Shown here one piece after another: positions 1 through 8,507 of a stretch of 64,000 nt of DNA (its first letter is position 1; each line of letters starts with the position of its first letter). The DNA comes from Lactonifactor longoviformis DSM 17459 (GTDB lineage: Bacteria > Bacillota > Clostridia > Lachnospirales > Lachnospiraceae). The notes under the pieces were generated by a model. The model was not told the DNA's origin. It saw nothing but the letters and a program-made list of their open reading frames with translations, and did no database searches. The stretch is taken from positions 1 to 64,000 of the forward strand of contig NZ_FQVI01000016.1 in NCBI RefSeq assembly GCF_900129135.1. The letters are read 5' to 3'. The position numbers and the translations under genes were made by a program.

Positions 1-264
1 ATAGACGAACTGAACTCATGGCTGTATCACCGTATTCGTATGTGCATATGGAAACAGTGGAAGTTACCCAAAACAAGGAAAAGAAACCTTATGAAACACG
101 GAATACCCGAATATTTTGCACATCAGGCGGCAAACAGCCGCAGGAAATACTGGTATGTATCGGGAATGGGAGCGGTCAACAGAGCATTAACAAAAGAAAG
201 ATTGATAAACAGTGGCTTCTATGATTTAGCCACTGCCTATCAGTCTGTGCACGTCAACTATTGA
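1..264 (+). CDS. ltrA: Group II intron reverse transcriptase/maturase, C-terminal fragment
   Basis: Frame 1 is open from the first base of the window to a TGA at 262-264, giving the last 87 residues of an intron-encoded protein. The segment has the pattern of the maturase and DNA-binding end of LtrA-type proteins: WLYHRIRMCIWKQWK, a KTRKRNLMKHGI stretch, RRKYWYVSG, and a closing RALTKERLINSGFYDL. These proteins bind the intron RNA, help it splice and support retrohoming by reverse transcription. The reverse transcriptase domain itself is outside the window, so whether the protein is intact cannot be judged. No stop or frameshift is seen in the visible part. Confidence 0.9.
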   Translation: MDELNSWLYHRIRMCIWKQWKLPKTRKRNLMKHGIPEYFAHQAANSRRKYWYVSGMGAVNRALTKERLINSGFYDLATAYQSVHVNY

Positions 265-265
265 A

Positions 266-335
266 ACCGCCGTGTACCGAACGGTACGCACGGTGGTGTG
301 AGAGGACGGGAGTTAATCACTCCCTCCTACTCGAT
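266..335 (+). ncRNA. Group II intron domains V and VI
   Basis: Domain V is seen at 266-297: the arm 266-274 pairs with 289-297 (one G-U), then TACC pairs with GGTA around a GAAC loop, with the characteristic two-base CG bulge at 287-288. Domain VI follows: 300-306 pairs with 325-332 except for a bulged A at 329, and a GGGAGT/ACTCCC hairpin (308-324) tops it. The bulged A is the expected lariat branch point. The catalytic core elements visible here are intact, which suggests the intron can still splice if the missing 5' part is also intact. Confidence 0.85.
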
Positions 336-368
336 CTGAAGGATAAACATATGAGGGAGGTTTTCAAC

Positions 369-3300
369 ATGAAAAAGACTGCGAAAAGGCTGATTGCCTG
401 TGTAACTGCGTTTACTGTTTTCCTGAGCCAGCCCATAAGCCTCAGGGCGGAAAAGGAAGGAAATCCGGGGGAAACTGCGGGGAGGGAGCTTGACTACAGG
501 ACAAGGATTTCTCACAGCGGAAGCGGCGTAAATGCCGCCCACGGAATTGTGAAAAAGGATAACAGTCTCTGGACCTGGGGGCCCAATAACTGGGGGCAGC
601 TGGGCAACGGGAGCTTCAGTGATGTATCCGCCCCGGAAAAGGTTATGGACAATGTGGTGTCTGCGGTGATTTCTCATACCAACGGCCTGGCGGTAAAGGA
701 AGATGACAGTCTGTGGATGTGGGGAAATAACCAGAGCGGTACCCTGGGGATCGAATCGCCTTACGGGAATCATGCGGAACCTGTACAGGTGATGGATGAG
801 GTGGCGCAGGCGTCTACAGGAAATCTTATGTCTTTTGCAGTGAAAAAGGACGGCAGTCTGTGGTTCTGGGGAGCCAATGACGATGGGATATTTGTGGAAA
901 AGGAGATTACGGAGGAGAAAAAAATATACCATCCGGTGAAGCTGCTGGACAATGTGCAGAAAGCAGTCATGGGAAGCGGCAATTTTGCGGCCATAACAAC
1001 CGATGGCACCTTGCTGATCTGGGGAAGAAATCACATGGGGCAGCTTCTGGACGGAACCACGGAGGACAGCCCCGTACCAAGCCCTGTGATGGATGGGGTT
1101 GCCGACGTGAGCGTGGGAGAAAACGGGACGTTTGCGGCACTTAAGACTGACGGTACCCTGTGGTTCTGGGGAGAAAACGGGGGCAAGTTCGGAAACGGAA
1201 CCAGGGAGAATTCCACGGAGCCGGTCATGGTAATGGAAGACGTGAAAATGGCGGACACTTTCGGCTCCGGTTTTTCCGCTGTGGTGAAAAATGACGGAAC
1301 CCTGTGGACTACCGGAGGGGACAGTTGGGGCGCTCTGGGGAATGGTCCGGAGGGAAGCACCGCAGAATTTGTTAAAATCATGGATGAGGTGGAGTGTGTG
1401 AAGCTCTCAGACTTCTCCTTTGCGGTGAAAAAGGACGGAAGTGTCTGGGCCTGGGGATTTAACGAATACAGTAAGAACATGAGCGGCGCTCCCGAGGCCA
1501 TTGAGACGCCTCTCCAGTATATGGAGCCTGGAACTATGCTGGAAGGGCCGGATCCCACTATCTCTGACACCCAGTCTCCCCGGGAGATCACAGACCTGGA
1601 GCTGTTTACAGAATACCCCCAGTATCTGAGCAATACATCCGTTTCTCAGGTGGAGCAGTTCATGTGGGACGCTGCAGCCGGCGCCCTGGATGAAGTGTAC
1701 AAGCATAATTTTCTGTCGGCATACCAGTACGCATTAAAAGAAGGGGGCACCAGCATTCTGCTGGAAGAGTATCTGGGAAAACTGTGCGATTTACTCGGTC
1801 TGTCATACAGCCCCTATGAACGGCTATATGACAAGCTCCTCAAGGAACAGACCCAGGAATTTATCAGTGACCTGTCAGAGAAGGAACGCTATTATGACAG
1901 CCTGAAGAGCCAAACGGGGGAAGTGCTGAAGGAACTGAAGGGTTTGAACGCCATCCTGGAGGCAGGAGATACCATAAATGTGGAGCTGTGGGCGGATGCT
2001 CTCCACCAGGCAGTCCCGGATCTCTCAAAGAAGAAGTGCATCTCTTTGCTGAAGCAGTGTGAAAGTGATGCCGGAAGAATCAGCAAGGACTTAAAAAAGC
2101 TGAATTCAGCCCTGTCTGTGGGAGACATTTTAGTGACTGGTATCCTTCTCCTTGAGACGGATAAGACGCTGATTGGTGAATTAAAGGAAGAATGCAGACA
2201 GTACGGCATCCAGTCGGAGCTGTACCGGGGACTGGATCTTCTGGAAAAGGAGATCAGCCTCAATGAGAATACACCCGGGGCATTTTTCCTGGAAAAGTTC
2301 TATTCCGGAAAAGCCTTAGGGTGGCTCACCGGTCAGGCAGATGAAAAACTGCTGAATCTGGTCAGCCATTTCTGGAAAAGCGGAAGCGCCGGTGAAGAGG
2401 CGGTAAGTATGGTGGCACAGTTGGTTGTATCGGGAACCGCAGAAATCATGGGTCTTATGCTTCCCAATGCGGATAAGGCTATAAAAGCCACAATACAGCG
2501 TTCTTTTACTGACTGTATACGCGCCAGGCTGATTACCGGACAGCAGATTACGTTCCTGGAATATAAAAATCAGGGCGTGTGCCCGGATGACATAGAGGAT
2601 CAGATAGAAAAATATAAAATCCTCTACGGGACGTATCTGAAATCTCTGCAGCGGGACATTACACTGACACAAAAGCTGGTAGACAAACCTGGCTATACCC
2701 GCACCAAACAGAGACTGAAAGACGCCCAGACCATATACGATAAATATAGTGTAGAGAAATACCTGGAAATGTGCAAAGCCCAGATTCTGAGGGATGAGGC
2801 AACGAATCTGAAGGGGATACCAAACGGGGACGGTACATTTACAGTGACTGGATATGCGCTGGAGGAGACGCCCAAGAACCTGGTCATTCCCGGTGAGGTT
2901 CTGGGATATCCGGTGAGCCGGATTGCAGACAATGCGTTTTTAGGGGATACCAATATACAGACACTGGTGATTGAGGCGGAGGACACAGCCGTTGGCTCCC
3001 AGGCTTTCCGGGGATGCACGAATCTGACAGAGGTTTATATAGGAGGCGGAGTGCATACCGTGGAGGCGTCTGCTTTTGCAGACTGTACCGGCCTTGCCGT
3101 CCTCTCTATGGGGGAAGGAATCAGGGAGATCGGGGAGGAAGCATTTGCAAACTGTGTCAGCCTGGGCCAGACAGAGATCCCCTATTCCGCGGCCACGGTG
3201 GGCGCCCGGGCCTTTGCGGGCTGTACGGCGCTGGAAGGAATGGGAATTCTTTCAGAGAATGCCGTATTCGGGGAACAATGCTTTGAGAATGCTCCCCTTG

Positions 3301-4703
3301 CCGAAGTCGCCGGGGTTGCCGGGACCTCAGGGGAGGTGATCGCAGAAGAAAGCGGATCTGCTTTCGTACCCAAAGAACCCAAGGTGGAGAGTATATCGGT
3401 GAGCAAACTGCCGGATAAGCTGGAATACCGCCTGTTTGACGACGCTGACACCGCCGGTATGGAGCTTACGGTGCAGTACAGCAGCGGAGCTTCTGAAGTC
3501 ATTCGGGAGGGATGGACCGCTGCCGTGACTGCGCGGACCATCGGAGAAAGCTCCGTGCAGGTGTTTTATGGAGATCAAAATACGTCTTATCCTATCACAA
3601 TCCTTCCCGATAAAGTATCCTATACTGTGCACTATGTAGATGGAAACGGCAGATTTATCAGCCCTTCCGTCACCAGAGAAGGGACGGCAGGTGATACGGT
3701 GAGGGAGGCAGCCATTGTGATCCAGGGATATGAGGCAGATGTGCCTGAGGCAGAGCTGACGCTGGATATCTATAATAATGAACTGTATCTCACCTATCAT
3801 GAGAGAGAAATTAAGGAGCTGAACACGGCGTCTGTCACCTCTCCGGAGAAGGCAGTCTACACAGGAAAAGAGATAAAGCCGTCTGTAACGGTAAAAGATG
3901 CAGAGGGAAATATACTGATCGAAGGAACAGACTATACGCTCTCTTACAGAGACAACAAGAACCCGGGAACCGGAAAGATTGTAATTACAGGGAAGGACAG
4001 CTGGACAGGGACTGTGATAAAAGAATTTGCCATCTATATCTCAGGGGTTTGGCGGTCAGATGCCAGGGGATGGTGGTATGCCTATGCCCACGGAGGCTAT
4101 CCCAAAAGCAAGTGGGAACTGATTGACGGAAAATGGTATTATTTCGATGAGGGAGGGTACCGCAAGACCGGCTGGATCCGGCCGTCAGGAACCTGGTACT
4201 ATCTGAATTCGGAGGGTATCATGCAGACCGGGTGGGTGAAAGCCGGCAGCACCTGGTACTATCTGAACGGAAGCGGAGCGATGCAGACGGGCTGGTTGCT
4301 GGACGGAAAAACCTGGTATTACCTGAACGGAAGCGGGGCGATGCAGACCGGCTGGGTGAGGATCGGGGGAACCTGGTATTATCTGAACGGAAGCGGAGCG
4401 ATGCAGACCGGCTGGCAGAGGATCGGAGGAACCTGGTATTACCTGAACGGAAGCGGAGCGATGCAGACCGGGTGGCAGAGGATCGGAGGAACTTGGTATT
4501 ACCTGAACGGAAGCGGGGCGATGCAGACCGGCTGGGTACTGGACGGAAAGACCTGGTACTACCTGAGCGGAAGCGGAGCGATGCAGACCGGATGGCAGAA
4601 GATTGGAAGGGACTGGTATTATTTTAACGGAAGCGGAGCCATGGCAGTTAACACCTGGGTAGGAAATTCTTATGTAGGGGCCGATGGCCGCTGGATTAGA
4701 TAA
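369..4703 (+). CDS. Secreted RCC1-propeller / LRR_5 / cell-wall-binding repeat protein
   Basis: The start at 369 is chosen because GGGAGG lies 10 bp upstream and the protein then opens with a signal peptide (MKKTAKRLIACVTAFTVFLS). The product has 1444 residues. Seven RCC1-type repeats (about 55-375, each with a xxDGSLWxWG core) would make one complete seven-bladed propeller. Then come a long helical region (about 430-810), LRR_5 repeats of BspA type (about 825-990), an Ig-like segment (about 1005-1080), a MucBP-like domain (about 1081-1148), another beta domain (about 1150-1224), and some ten GW/WYYLNGSGAM cell-wall-binding repeats (about 1227-1440). It is expected outside the cell, held to the wall by the C-terminal repeats. 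The ligand is unknown. It is followed by a two-component system 21 bp downstream on the same strand. Confidence 0.9.
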   Translation: MKKTAKRLIACVTAFTVFLSQPISLRAEKEGNPGETAGRELDYRTRISHSGSGVNAAHGIVKKDNSLWTWGPNNWGQLGNGSFSDVSAPEKVMDNVVSAVISHTNGLAVKEDDSLWMWGNNQSGTLGIESPYGNHAEPVQVMDEVAQASTGNLMSFAVKKDGSLWFWGANDDGIFVEKEITEEKKIYHPVKLLDNVQKAVMGSGNFAAITTDGTLLIWGRNHMGQLLDGTTEDSPVPSPVMDGVADVSVGENGTFAALKTDGTLWFWGENGGKFGNGTRENSTEPVMVMEDVKMADTFGSGFSAVVKNDGTLWTTGGDSWGALGNGPEGSTAEFVKIMDEVECVKLSDFSFAVKKDGSVWAWGFNEYSKNMSGAPEAIETPLQYMEPGTMLEGPDPTISDTQSPREITDLELFTEYPQYLSNTSVSQVEQFMWDAAAGALDEVYKHNFLSAYQYALKEGGTSILLEEYLGKLCDLLGLSYSPYERLYDKLLKEQTQEFISDLSEKERYYDSLKSQTGEVLKELKGLNAILEAGDTINVELWADALHQAVPDLSKKKCISLLKQCESDAGRISKDLKKLNSALSVGDILVTGILLLETDKTLIGELKEECRQYGIQSELYRGLDLLEKEISLNENTPGAFFLEKFYSGKALGWLTGQADEKLLNLVSHFWKSGSAGEEAVSMVAQLVVSGTAEIMGLMLPNADKAIKATIQRSFTDCIRARLITGQQITFLEYKNQGVCPDDIEDQIEKYKILYGTYLKSLQRDITLTQKLVDKPGYTRTKQRLKDAQTIYDKYSVEKYLEMCKAQILRDEATNLKGIPNGDGTFTVTGYALEETPKNLVIPGEVLGYPVSRIADNAFLGDTNIQTLVIEAEDTAVGSQAFRGCTNLTEVYIGGGVHTVEASAFADCTGLAVLSMGEGIREIGEEAFANCVSLGQTEIPYSAATVGARAFAGCTALEGMGILSENAVFGEQCFENAPLAEVAGVAGTSGEVIAEESGSAFVPKEPKVESISVSKLPDKLEYRLFDDADTAGMELTVQYSSGASEVIREGWTAAVTARTIGESSVQVFYGDQNTSYPITILPDKVSYTVHYVDGNGRFISPSVTREGTAGDTVREAAIVIQGYEADVPEAELTLDIYNNELYLTYHEREIKELNTASVTSPEKAVYTGKEIKPSVTVKDAEGNILIEGTDYTLSYRDNKNPGTGKIVITGKDSWTGTVIKEFAIYISGVWRSDARGWWYAYAHGGYPKSKWELIDGKWYYFDEGGYRKTGWIRPSGTWYYLNSEGIMQTGWVKAGSTWYYLNGSGAMQTGWLLDGKTWYYLNGSGAMQTGWVRIGGTWYYLNGSGAMQTGWQRIGGTWYYLNGSGAMQTGWQRIGGTWYYLNGSGAMQTGWVLDGKTWYYLSGSGAMQTGWQKIGRDWYYFNGSGAMAVNTWVGNSYVGADGRWIR
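4185..4640 (+). repeat. 60-bp tandem repeats encoding cell-wall-binding units
   Basis: Seven or so copies of a 60-bp unit lie in frame, each encoding a 20-residue unit with the pattern TWYYLNGSGAMQTGW. Adjacent copies are nearly identical at the DNA level, including at synonymous positions, which suggests recent duplication or gene conversion. Such arrays can change copy number by slippage or recombination, altering the wall-binding tail length. Confidence 0.9.
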
Positions 4704-4724
4704 CTGACGGAAAGTGAGATTCTT

Positions 4725-5438
4725 ATGCTGCAAATTGCTATATGTGATGACGAAAAGTATTACAGAGACCGAATACAGACGCTTCTGGCAGGGTATCTCA
4801 AGAAGCGGCAGCTGGAGTATGCCATCACTCGGTTTCTCTCCGGGGAGGATTTCCTGAGCCGCAGGGAAAATATTGTACAATATGACATTGTTTTTCTGGA
4901 CATTAGTATGAATGCCATTGACGGCATTGAGACGGCCCAGCAGATTCGCGCCTTTCAGTCCAGGACAGAGATTGTGTTTGTCACAGCATTTTTCAGCTAT
5001 GTCCTGGAAGGCTATAAGGTAAATGCCGTGCGGTATATTCTGAAAGATACCCTGGACACCGCAGTGGAGGAATGTATGGATGCCATACTGCGAAAGCGGC
5101 AGCTGCGGCAGGTATCCTTCTCCTTTCTGGAGGGGGAACGGAGGCTGTACACGGACAATATTCTATATATTGAGAGCAGGAAGCACAAAGCAGTCTTTTT
5201 CTGTCTGGATGCAGAGCTTGTGAACCTTGCCATTTATGACAAGCTGGATCACATAGAACAGCAGCTGGAGGGATATGGGTTTCTGCGGATTCATAAGAGC
5301 TATCTGGTGAATATGAAACACATTCTAAGAATCAGCAATTACAAAGCCGAACTGGATGTGGGAGGAGAGCTTCCCGTACCCCGCCGCAGATACCAGTCAG
5401 TAAAAGAAGCGTTTGTGGCTTATAAGGGGGCATTGTGA
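4725..5438 (+). CDS. LytTR-family response regulator
   Basis: This 237-residue protein has an N-terminal receiver domain (about 1-120) with the acidic pair D8/D9, the phospho-acceptor D59 in the DIVFLDIS strand and the conserved lysine K107 in RYILK. A LytTR DNA-binding domain follows (about 130-235, with FLRIHKSYLVN and PVPRRRY). It belongs to the AgrA/VirR type that pairs with GHKL-type kinases, and its stop overlaps the start of such a kinase gene. It starts 21 bp after the surface-protein gene with GGAAAGTGAG as a ribosome binding site. No terminator is visible between them, so read-through from the surface gene is possible. Confidence 0.93.
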   Translation: MLQIAICDDEKYYRDRIQTLLAGYLKKRQLEYAITRFLSGEDFLSRRENIVQYDIVFLDISMNAIDGIETAQQIRAFQSRTEIVFVTAFFSYVLEGYKVNAVRYILKDTLDTAVEECMDAILRKRQLRQVSFSFLEGERRLYTDNILYIESRKHKAVFFCLDAELVNLAIYDKLDHIEQQLEGYGFLRIHKSYLVNMKHILRISNYKAELDVGGELPVPRRRYQSVKEAFVAYKGAL

Positions 5439-6718
5439 TGGGAACTGTGGTGAAAAGCCTCGTCTTATGCCTTCTGATGGGGCTGTGCTGCAAGATTTAC
5501 TTTGAGACACTGGCGAAGAGGCGGACCCCGGGGATAAAATGGCTCGGGAGCACAAGCCTGCCGGGGTTCACACTGGGATTTATGGTGATTTCATTTACCC
5601 GGATTCCTCCCTATATTCTTCAGCCTGTGCGTCTGATTCTGATTATTTTTATTGCGGCACAGATCTATTACCAGCTCAGGATCCTGCAGAACTTTGTACT
5701 GACGGTGCTGTTTTGTGCAGTTTTCTGGATGACGGAGATACTCACCGGGGCAGTGCTCTATGCTCTGCCCCGGGGACCTCTGATCCCGGAGCAGATGATA
5801 GAGCCTTTGGCCATAGGGGTTCTGGTTTTACTTATGCTTTTGTTTCATATCCGCTGCAGAAAGAGAGGCCGGCTTCGCAGCGCGGGGTGGCTTCGCTTCG
5901 GGTATCTGCCAGTATGCAGCATGGTAGTGGCGGTGGCTCTGAGTATGGTGCTCTGGGACAGCAGCACGGTGAATGCTGCGGCAAGACTTGTGATAATTAT
6001 GGGGTTTGCAGTGTTTTTTGGAATTACCCTGTACTTTACAGGAGATATCCTGGAGAAAGAAGAGGAGATGCAGAACCTGCGGCTTTCCCGGGAGCGTACC
6101 AGGAACCAGATGGCTGTGTATCAGAGCATGCAAAGAAGCTATGAGCAGCAGAGAAAATTCCTCCACGACTATAAAAACCAGCTCACCTGCATCCAGGGGC
6201 TTCTGGCAGAGGGAAAGGAAGAGGAGGCTGCCGGCTATGCGGCAAAGCTGGCGGGGAGCCTTAAGAAAAGTGCAGATACGGTAAATGCCAATCACACAGT
6301 GGTTAATGTGGTGTTAAACCAAAAATACCGGTACGCGGAGGAAAAGGGCATTGCCATGGTTTTGGCTGTGAACGATCTGTCCGGACTGGCGATGGAGGAT
6401 GAGGACCTGGTTACTCTGCTGGTAAACCTGCTGGACAATGCCATAGAAGCATGTGAAAAGCTGGAAGACGGCAAAAAGGTGATACAGTTTAAGATGATAC
6501 AGGAAGAGGAACAGCTGATCCTTTCCGTCCGAAACCCGGTGAGAGCACCGGTGGAGATTAGGGGAAACAAGGTGATGAATTCCGGAAAGCAGGGACCGGG
6601 GCATGGAATCGGGCTCCTGAATGTGGAAGAAGTGATAAAGAAAAATCATGGAACAAGTACACTGCAGTGCAGGGACGGATGGTTTTATTTTGCAGCCATG
6701 TTTCCTGTACGGCAGTAA
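5438..6718 (+). CDS. GHKL-type sensor histidine kinase (AgrC-like)
   Basis: The ATG at 5438 overlaps the TGA of the response regulator (TGATG) and has an AAGGGGG site seven bases upstream; an in-frame GTG at 5435 is an alternative start. The 426-residue protein has about six hydrophobic segments in its first 210 residues, then a coiled stretch, the phospho-acceptor region with H243 in HDYKNQ, an N box (NLLDNAIEACE) and a G box (GHGIGLLNVEEV). This is the AgrC/VirS layout, typically sensing peptides or cell-surface signals. It is the cognate kinase of the regulator just upstream. The signal is not evident, and no autoinducer-peptide precursor or AgrB gene is adjacent. Confidence 0.92.
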   Translation: MGTVVKSLVLCLLMGLCCKIYFETLAKRRTPGIKWLGSTSLPGFTLGFMVISFTRIPPYILQPVRLILIIFIAAQIYYQLRILQNFVLTVLFCAVFWMTEILTGAVLYALPRGPLIPEQMIEPLAIGVLVLLMLLFHIRCRKRGRLRSAGWLRFGYLPVCSMVVAVALSMVLWDSSTVNAAARLVIIMGFAVFFGITLYFTGDILEKEEEMQNLRLSRERTRNQMAVYQSMQRSYEQQRKFLHDYKNQLTCIQGLLAEGKEEEAAGYAAKLAGSLKKSADTVNANHTVVNVVLNQKYRYAEEKGIAMVLAVNDLSGLAMEDEDLVTLLVNLLDNAIEACEKLEDGKKVIQFKMIQEEEQLILSVRNPVRAPVEIRGNKVMNSGKQGPGHGIGLLNVEEVIKKNHGTSTLQCRDGWFYFAAMFPVRQ

Positions 6719-6725
6719 ATTATGC

Positions 6726-6757
6726 CGCCTGTCTGCCGGGAAGAGGCGCCTTTTTTT
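6726..6757 (+). terminator. Probable Rho-independent terminator after the kinase gene
   Basis: A short stem, CGCCT (6726-6730) with AGGCG (6744-6748), is followed by CC and seven T residues. The stem is short, so efficiency is uncertain. Confidence 0.5.
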
Positions 6758-6788
6758 GCTATCTGACCGTCTAATGGTGCTCTCCCTG

Positions 6789-6817
6789 TTGAATCCTCCC
6801 AGGGGGCCGGGTACTAT
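6789..6817 (+). promoter_or_regulatory. Candidate promoter for the lipoprotein gene
   Basis: TTGAAT (6789-6794) and TACTAT (6812-6817) are separated by exactly 17 bp and lie 40 bp upstream of the lipoprotein start codon. The match to the sigma-A consensus is moderate. Confidence 0.4.
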
Positions 6818-6856
6818 AGGAGATAGAACAAACAGCAGCAGAGGAGGATAACGCCC

Positions 6857-7609
6857 ATGAAAAAAGCAGCCGGCAGGGGAATACTAACCATTGTGATCTT
6901 GTCCCTGTGTATGACTGCCTGCGGGGGAAAGGGCGGTGCGGCAAAGGCCGGGACTCCCGCAGATGCAGTGGAAACTGCCCTGGAGGCAGTAAAGGAGCTG
7001 GATTTTAAAACGTGTAACCAGTATACGGACAATTATGTGAAAACCTATAAAAACTGGCTGGGGATTCCCACAGAACGGGAATACCGGATATTTAACGAGC
7101 TGCAGCAGCCGGGGATGAAAAGGGGGAGCAAATTCAAGGCCAATAAGCGGTTTGCAGAGGAGGTTGTCAGAAATCTGTCCTGGAACCTGGGTGAGGTGCG
7201 AAGGCAGGGCGATAAGGCAGAGATTGATTTGGAGATCACCAATACGGATATGACGGACGTTATGGGGAATTATACGATTCACATAATGGAGGATATGATA
7301 AAAGTTGACGGAACCGGACTTCGGCAGCTGGTACGCAGCCTGTCCGAGATAGACTATGACAAAGGCAGGGTACTTACTTATCTGGAGCAGGCAGAGGGAA
7401 CCCGCACGGAAGCGGTCACTGCCGCACTTTATCAGAAAGACGGGGAATGGAAGCTCCATCTGGATGAGCCTTTGATCCGCGCCGTGATGGGAAACCTGAA
7501 TGCGGAGACGTATTCGGAAGAGGTAGAAGAGCGGCTGGAACATCTGGAAGCAGAGTACGAGAGGAAGATGGAACAGTGGGGAGAGGAAATATTATTTCCC
7601 CACAAATAG
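6857..7609 (+). CDS. Putative lipoprotein of unknown function
   Basis: The start follows GAGGAGGATAACGCCC. The 250-residue product begins with a lipoprotein signal peptide: positive residues, a hydrophobic core and the lipobox LCMTAC followed by GGKGG, so it should be lipid-anchored on the outer face of the membrane. The rest is soluble and charged, with a conserved-looking opening (TPADAVETALEAVKELDFKT) seen in secreted clostridial lipoproteins that carry a small alpha/beta domain. I do not recognise a specific function. It probably has its own promoter. Its 3' end overlaps that of the convergent proB by 18 bp. Confidence 0.75.
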   Translation: MKKAAGRGILTIVILSLCMTACGGKGGAAKAGTPADAVETALEAVKELDFKTCNQYTDNYVKTYKNWLGIPTEREYRIFNELQQPGMKRGSKFKANKRFAEEVVRNLSWNLGEVRRQGDKAEIDLEITNTDMTDVMGNYTIHIMEDMIKVDGTGLRQLVRSLSEIDYDKGRVLTYLEQAEGTRTEAVTAALYQKDGEWKLHLDEPLIRAVMGNLNAETYSEEVEERLEHLEAEYERKMEQWGEEILFPHK

Positions 7610-8386
7610 CGTACCCGCATTTACGCCTTTGACAATATCGTATATCGACTGCGGTCTTTTGCCATTGGTAATTATGGTATCAATGCCCTGTGCTGTGGCA
7701 AGAGACGCAGCCTGCAGCTTTGTGCGCATACCGCCTGTACCACGGCGGGAACCCGCGCTGCCTGCAAGACAATATACGGTTTCGTCAATCTGCTCGAGCC
7801 GGCTAATCAGCTTTGCATTTGGGTAAAGCCGGGGATCTGCGTCGTACAGACCATTTATATCGGATAATATAATCAGCTGTTTTGCCCCGCATAGAACCGC
7901 GACTACCGCGGAAAGCATATCATTGTCCCCGAACAATCTTTCGGCGGACTCAATTTCCGTATAGCTTACGGAGTCGTTTTCATTCACAACGGGGATAATT
8001 CCCATCTCAAGAAGTGCATTAAAGGTATTTGTCAGGTTTTCTTTTTTTTCTTCCTGCTCAATATCCTCCGCGTTCAGCAGAATTTGGGCGATTGTCTTAT
8101 CATAATCCCCAAAGAATTTGTCATACAGATGCATAATACTGCACTGACCTACCGCAGCTGCCGCCTGTTTCATCCGCATGCTGGAAGGATGCTCTTTCAT
8201 TTTAAGCTTATTTGTTCCAACCGCAATTGCGCCGGAAGATACCAAAATTACTTCATAGCCCATATTTTGAATATCGGACAGGACACATGCGAGGCGGTCA
8301 AAGGAACGCAGGTCGCTTTTCCCCATTTCATTTGTAAGAGTGGAAGTCCCCACCTTTATCACGATTCTGTTTTGGTAAAGTCCCAT
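7592..8386 (-). CDS. proB: Glutamate 5-kinase (short form without PUA domain)
   Basis: The protein belongs to the amino acid kinase family and matches ProB along its length: an N-terminal IVIKVGTSTLTN phosphate loop, LVSSGAIAVG, the substrate segment NENDSVSY, LFGDNDMLSA, LSDINGLYDADP and the GTGGMRTKLQAA nucleotide loop. It phosphorylates glutamate in the first step of proline synthesis. At 264 residues it lacks the C-terminal PUA domain of longer ProB proteins. The ATG at 8386 is preferred over an in-frame GTG three codons upstream because AGGAG is eight bases from it. There is no proA next to it, which is unusual, and a LysR regulator is divergent. The block from proB to the LysR gene looks AT-richer than its neighbours. 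Confidence 0.92.
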   Translation of the reverse strand: MGLYQNRIVIKVGTSTLTNEMGKSDLRSFDRLACVLSDIQNMGYEVILVSSGAIAVGTNKLKMKEHPSSMRMKQAAAAVGQCSIMHLYDKFFGDYDKTIAQILLNAEDIEQEEKKENLTNTFNALLEMGIIPVVNENDSVSYTEIESAERLFGDNDMLSAVVAVLCGAKQLIILSDINGLYDADPRLYPNAKLISRLEQIDETVYCLAGSAGSRRGTGGMRTKLQAASLATAQGIDTIITNGKRPQSIYDIVKGVNAGTLFVGK

Positions 8387-8507
8387 ATCACACACTCCTG
8401 CTTGACTTTATTTTGTTTACAGTCTACCATGTATTATATAATTACAAAAGCGAATGTTTAGCATGGGAATCATAATAAAACCAGATATTAGAAACAGGGT
8501 GATACAT

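Larger units (their letters stand above)
1..335 (+). mobile_element. Group II intron, 3' portion
   Basis: This is the 3' end of a group II intron and the 5' part lies outside the window. It holds the C-terminal end of the intron-encoded maturase (1-264), followed by sequence that folds as domains V and VI. The 3' splice site is placed after position 335 because the bulged adenosine of domain VI (A329) is then seven nucleotides from the end, the usual spacing, and the intron ends in AT as expected. The downstream exon starts only 33 bp before the start codon of the surface-protein gene at 369, in the same orientation, so the intron sits in that gene's 5' untranslated region. Confidence 0.88.

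Noticed and set aside
261-368. Upstream extension of the RCC1 protein's reading frame
   Set aside because: This part lies in the intron's domains V and VI; the signal peptide and ribosome binding site place the start at 369.
369-1500. Eukaryotic contamination because of RCC1 repeats
   Set aside because: Flanking bacterial domains, the signal peptide and ribosome binding site are continuous with them; bacterial secreted RCC1 proteins exist.
4185-4880. Antisense ORF with repeated HRSASVQVIPG units
   Set aside because: The repetition only mirrors the cell-wall-binding repeats on the other strand.
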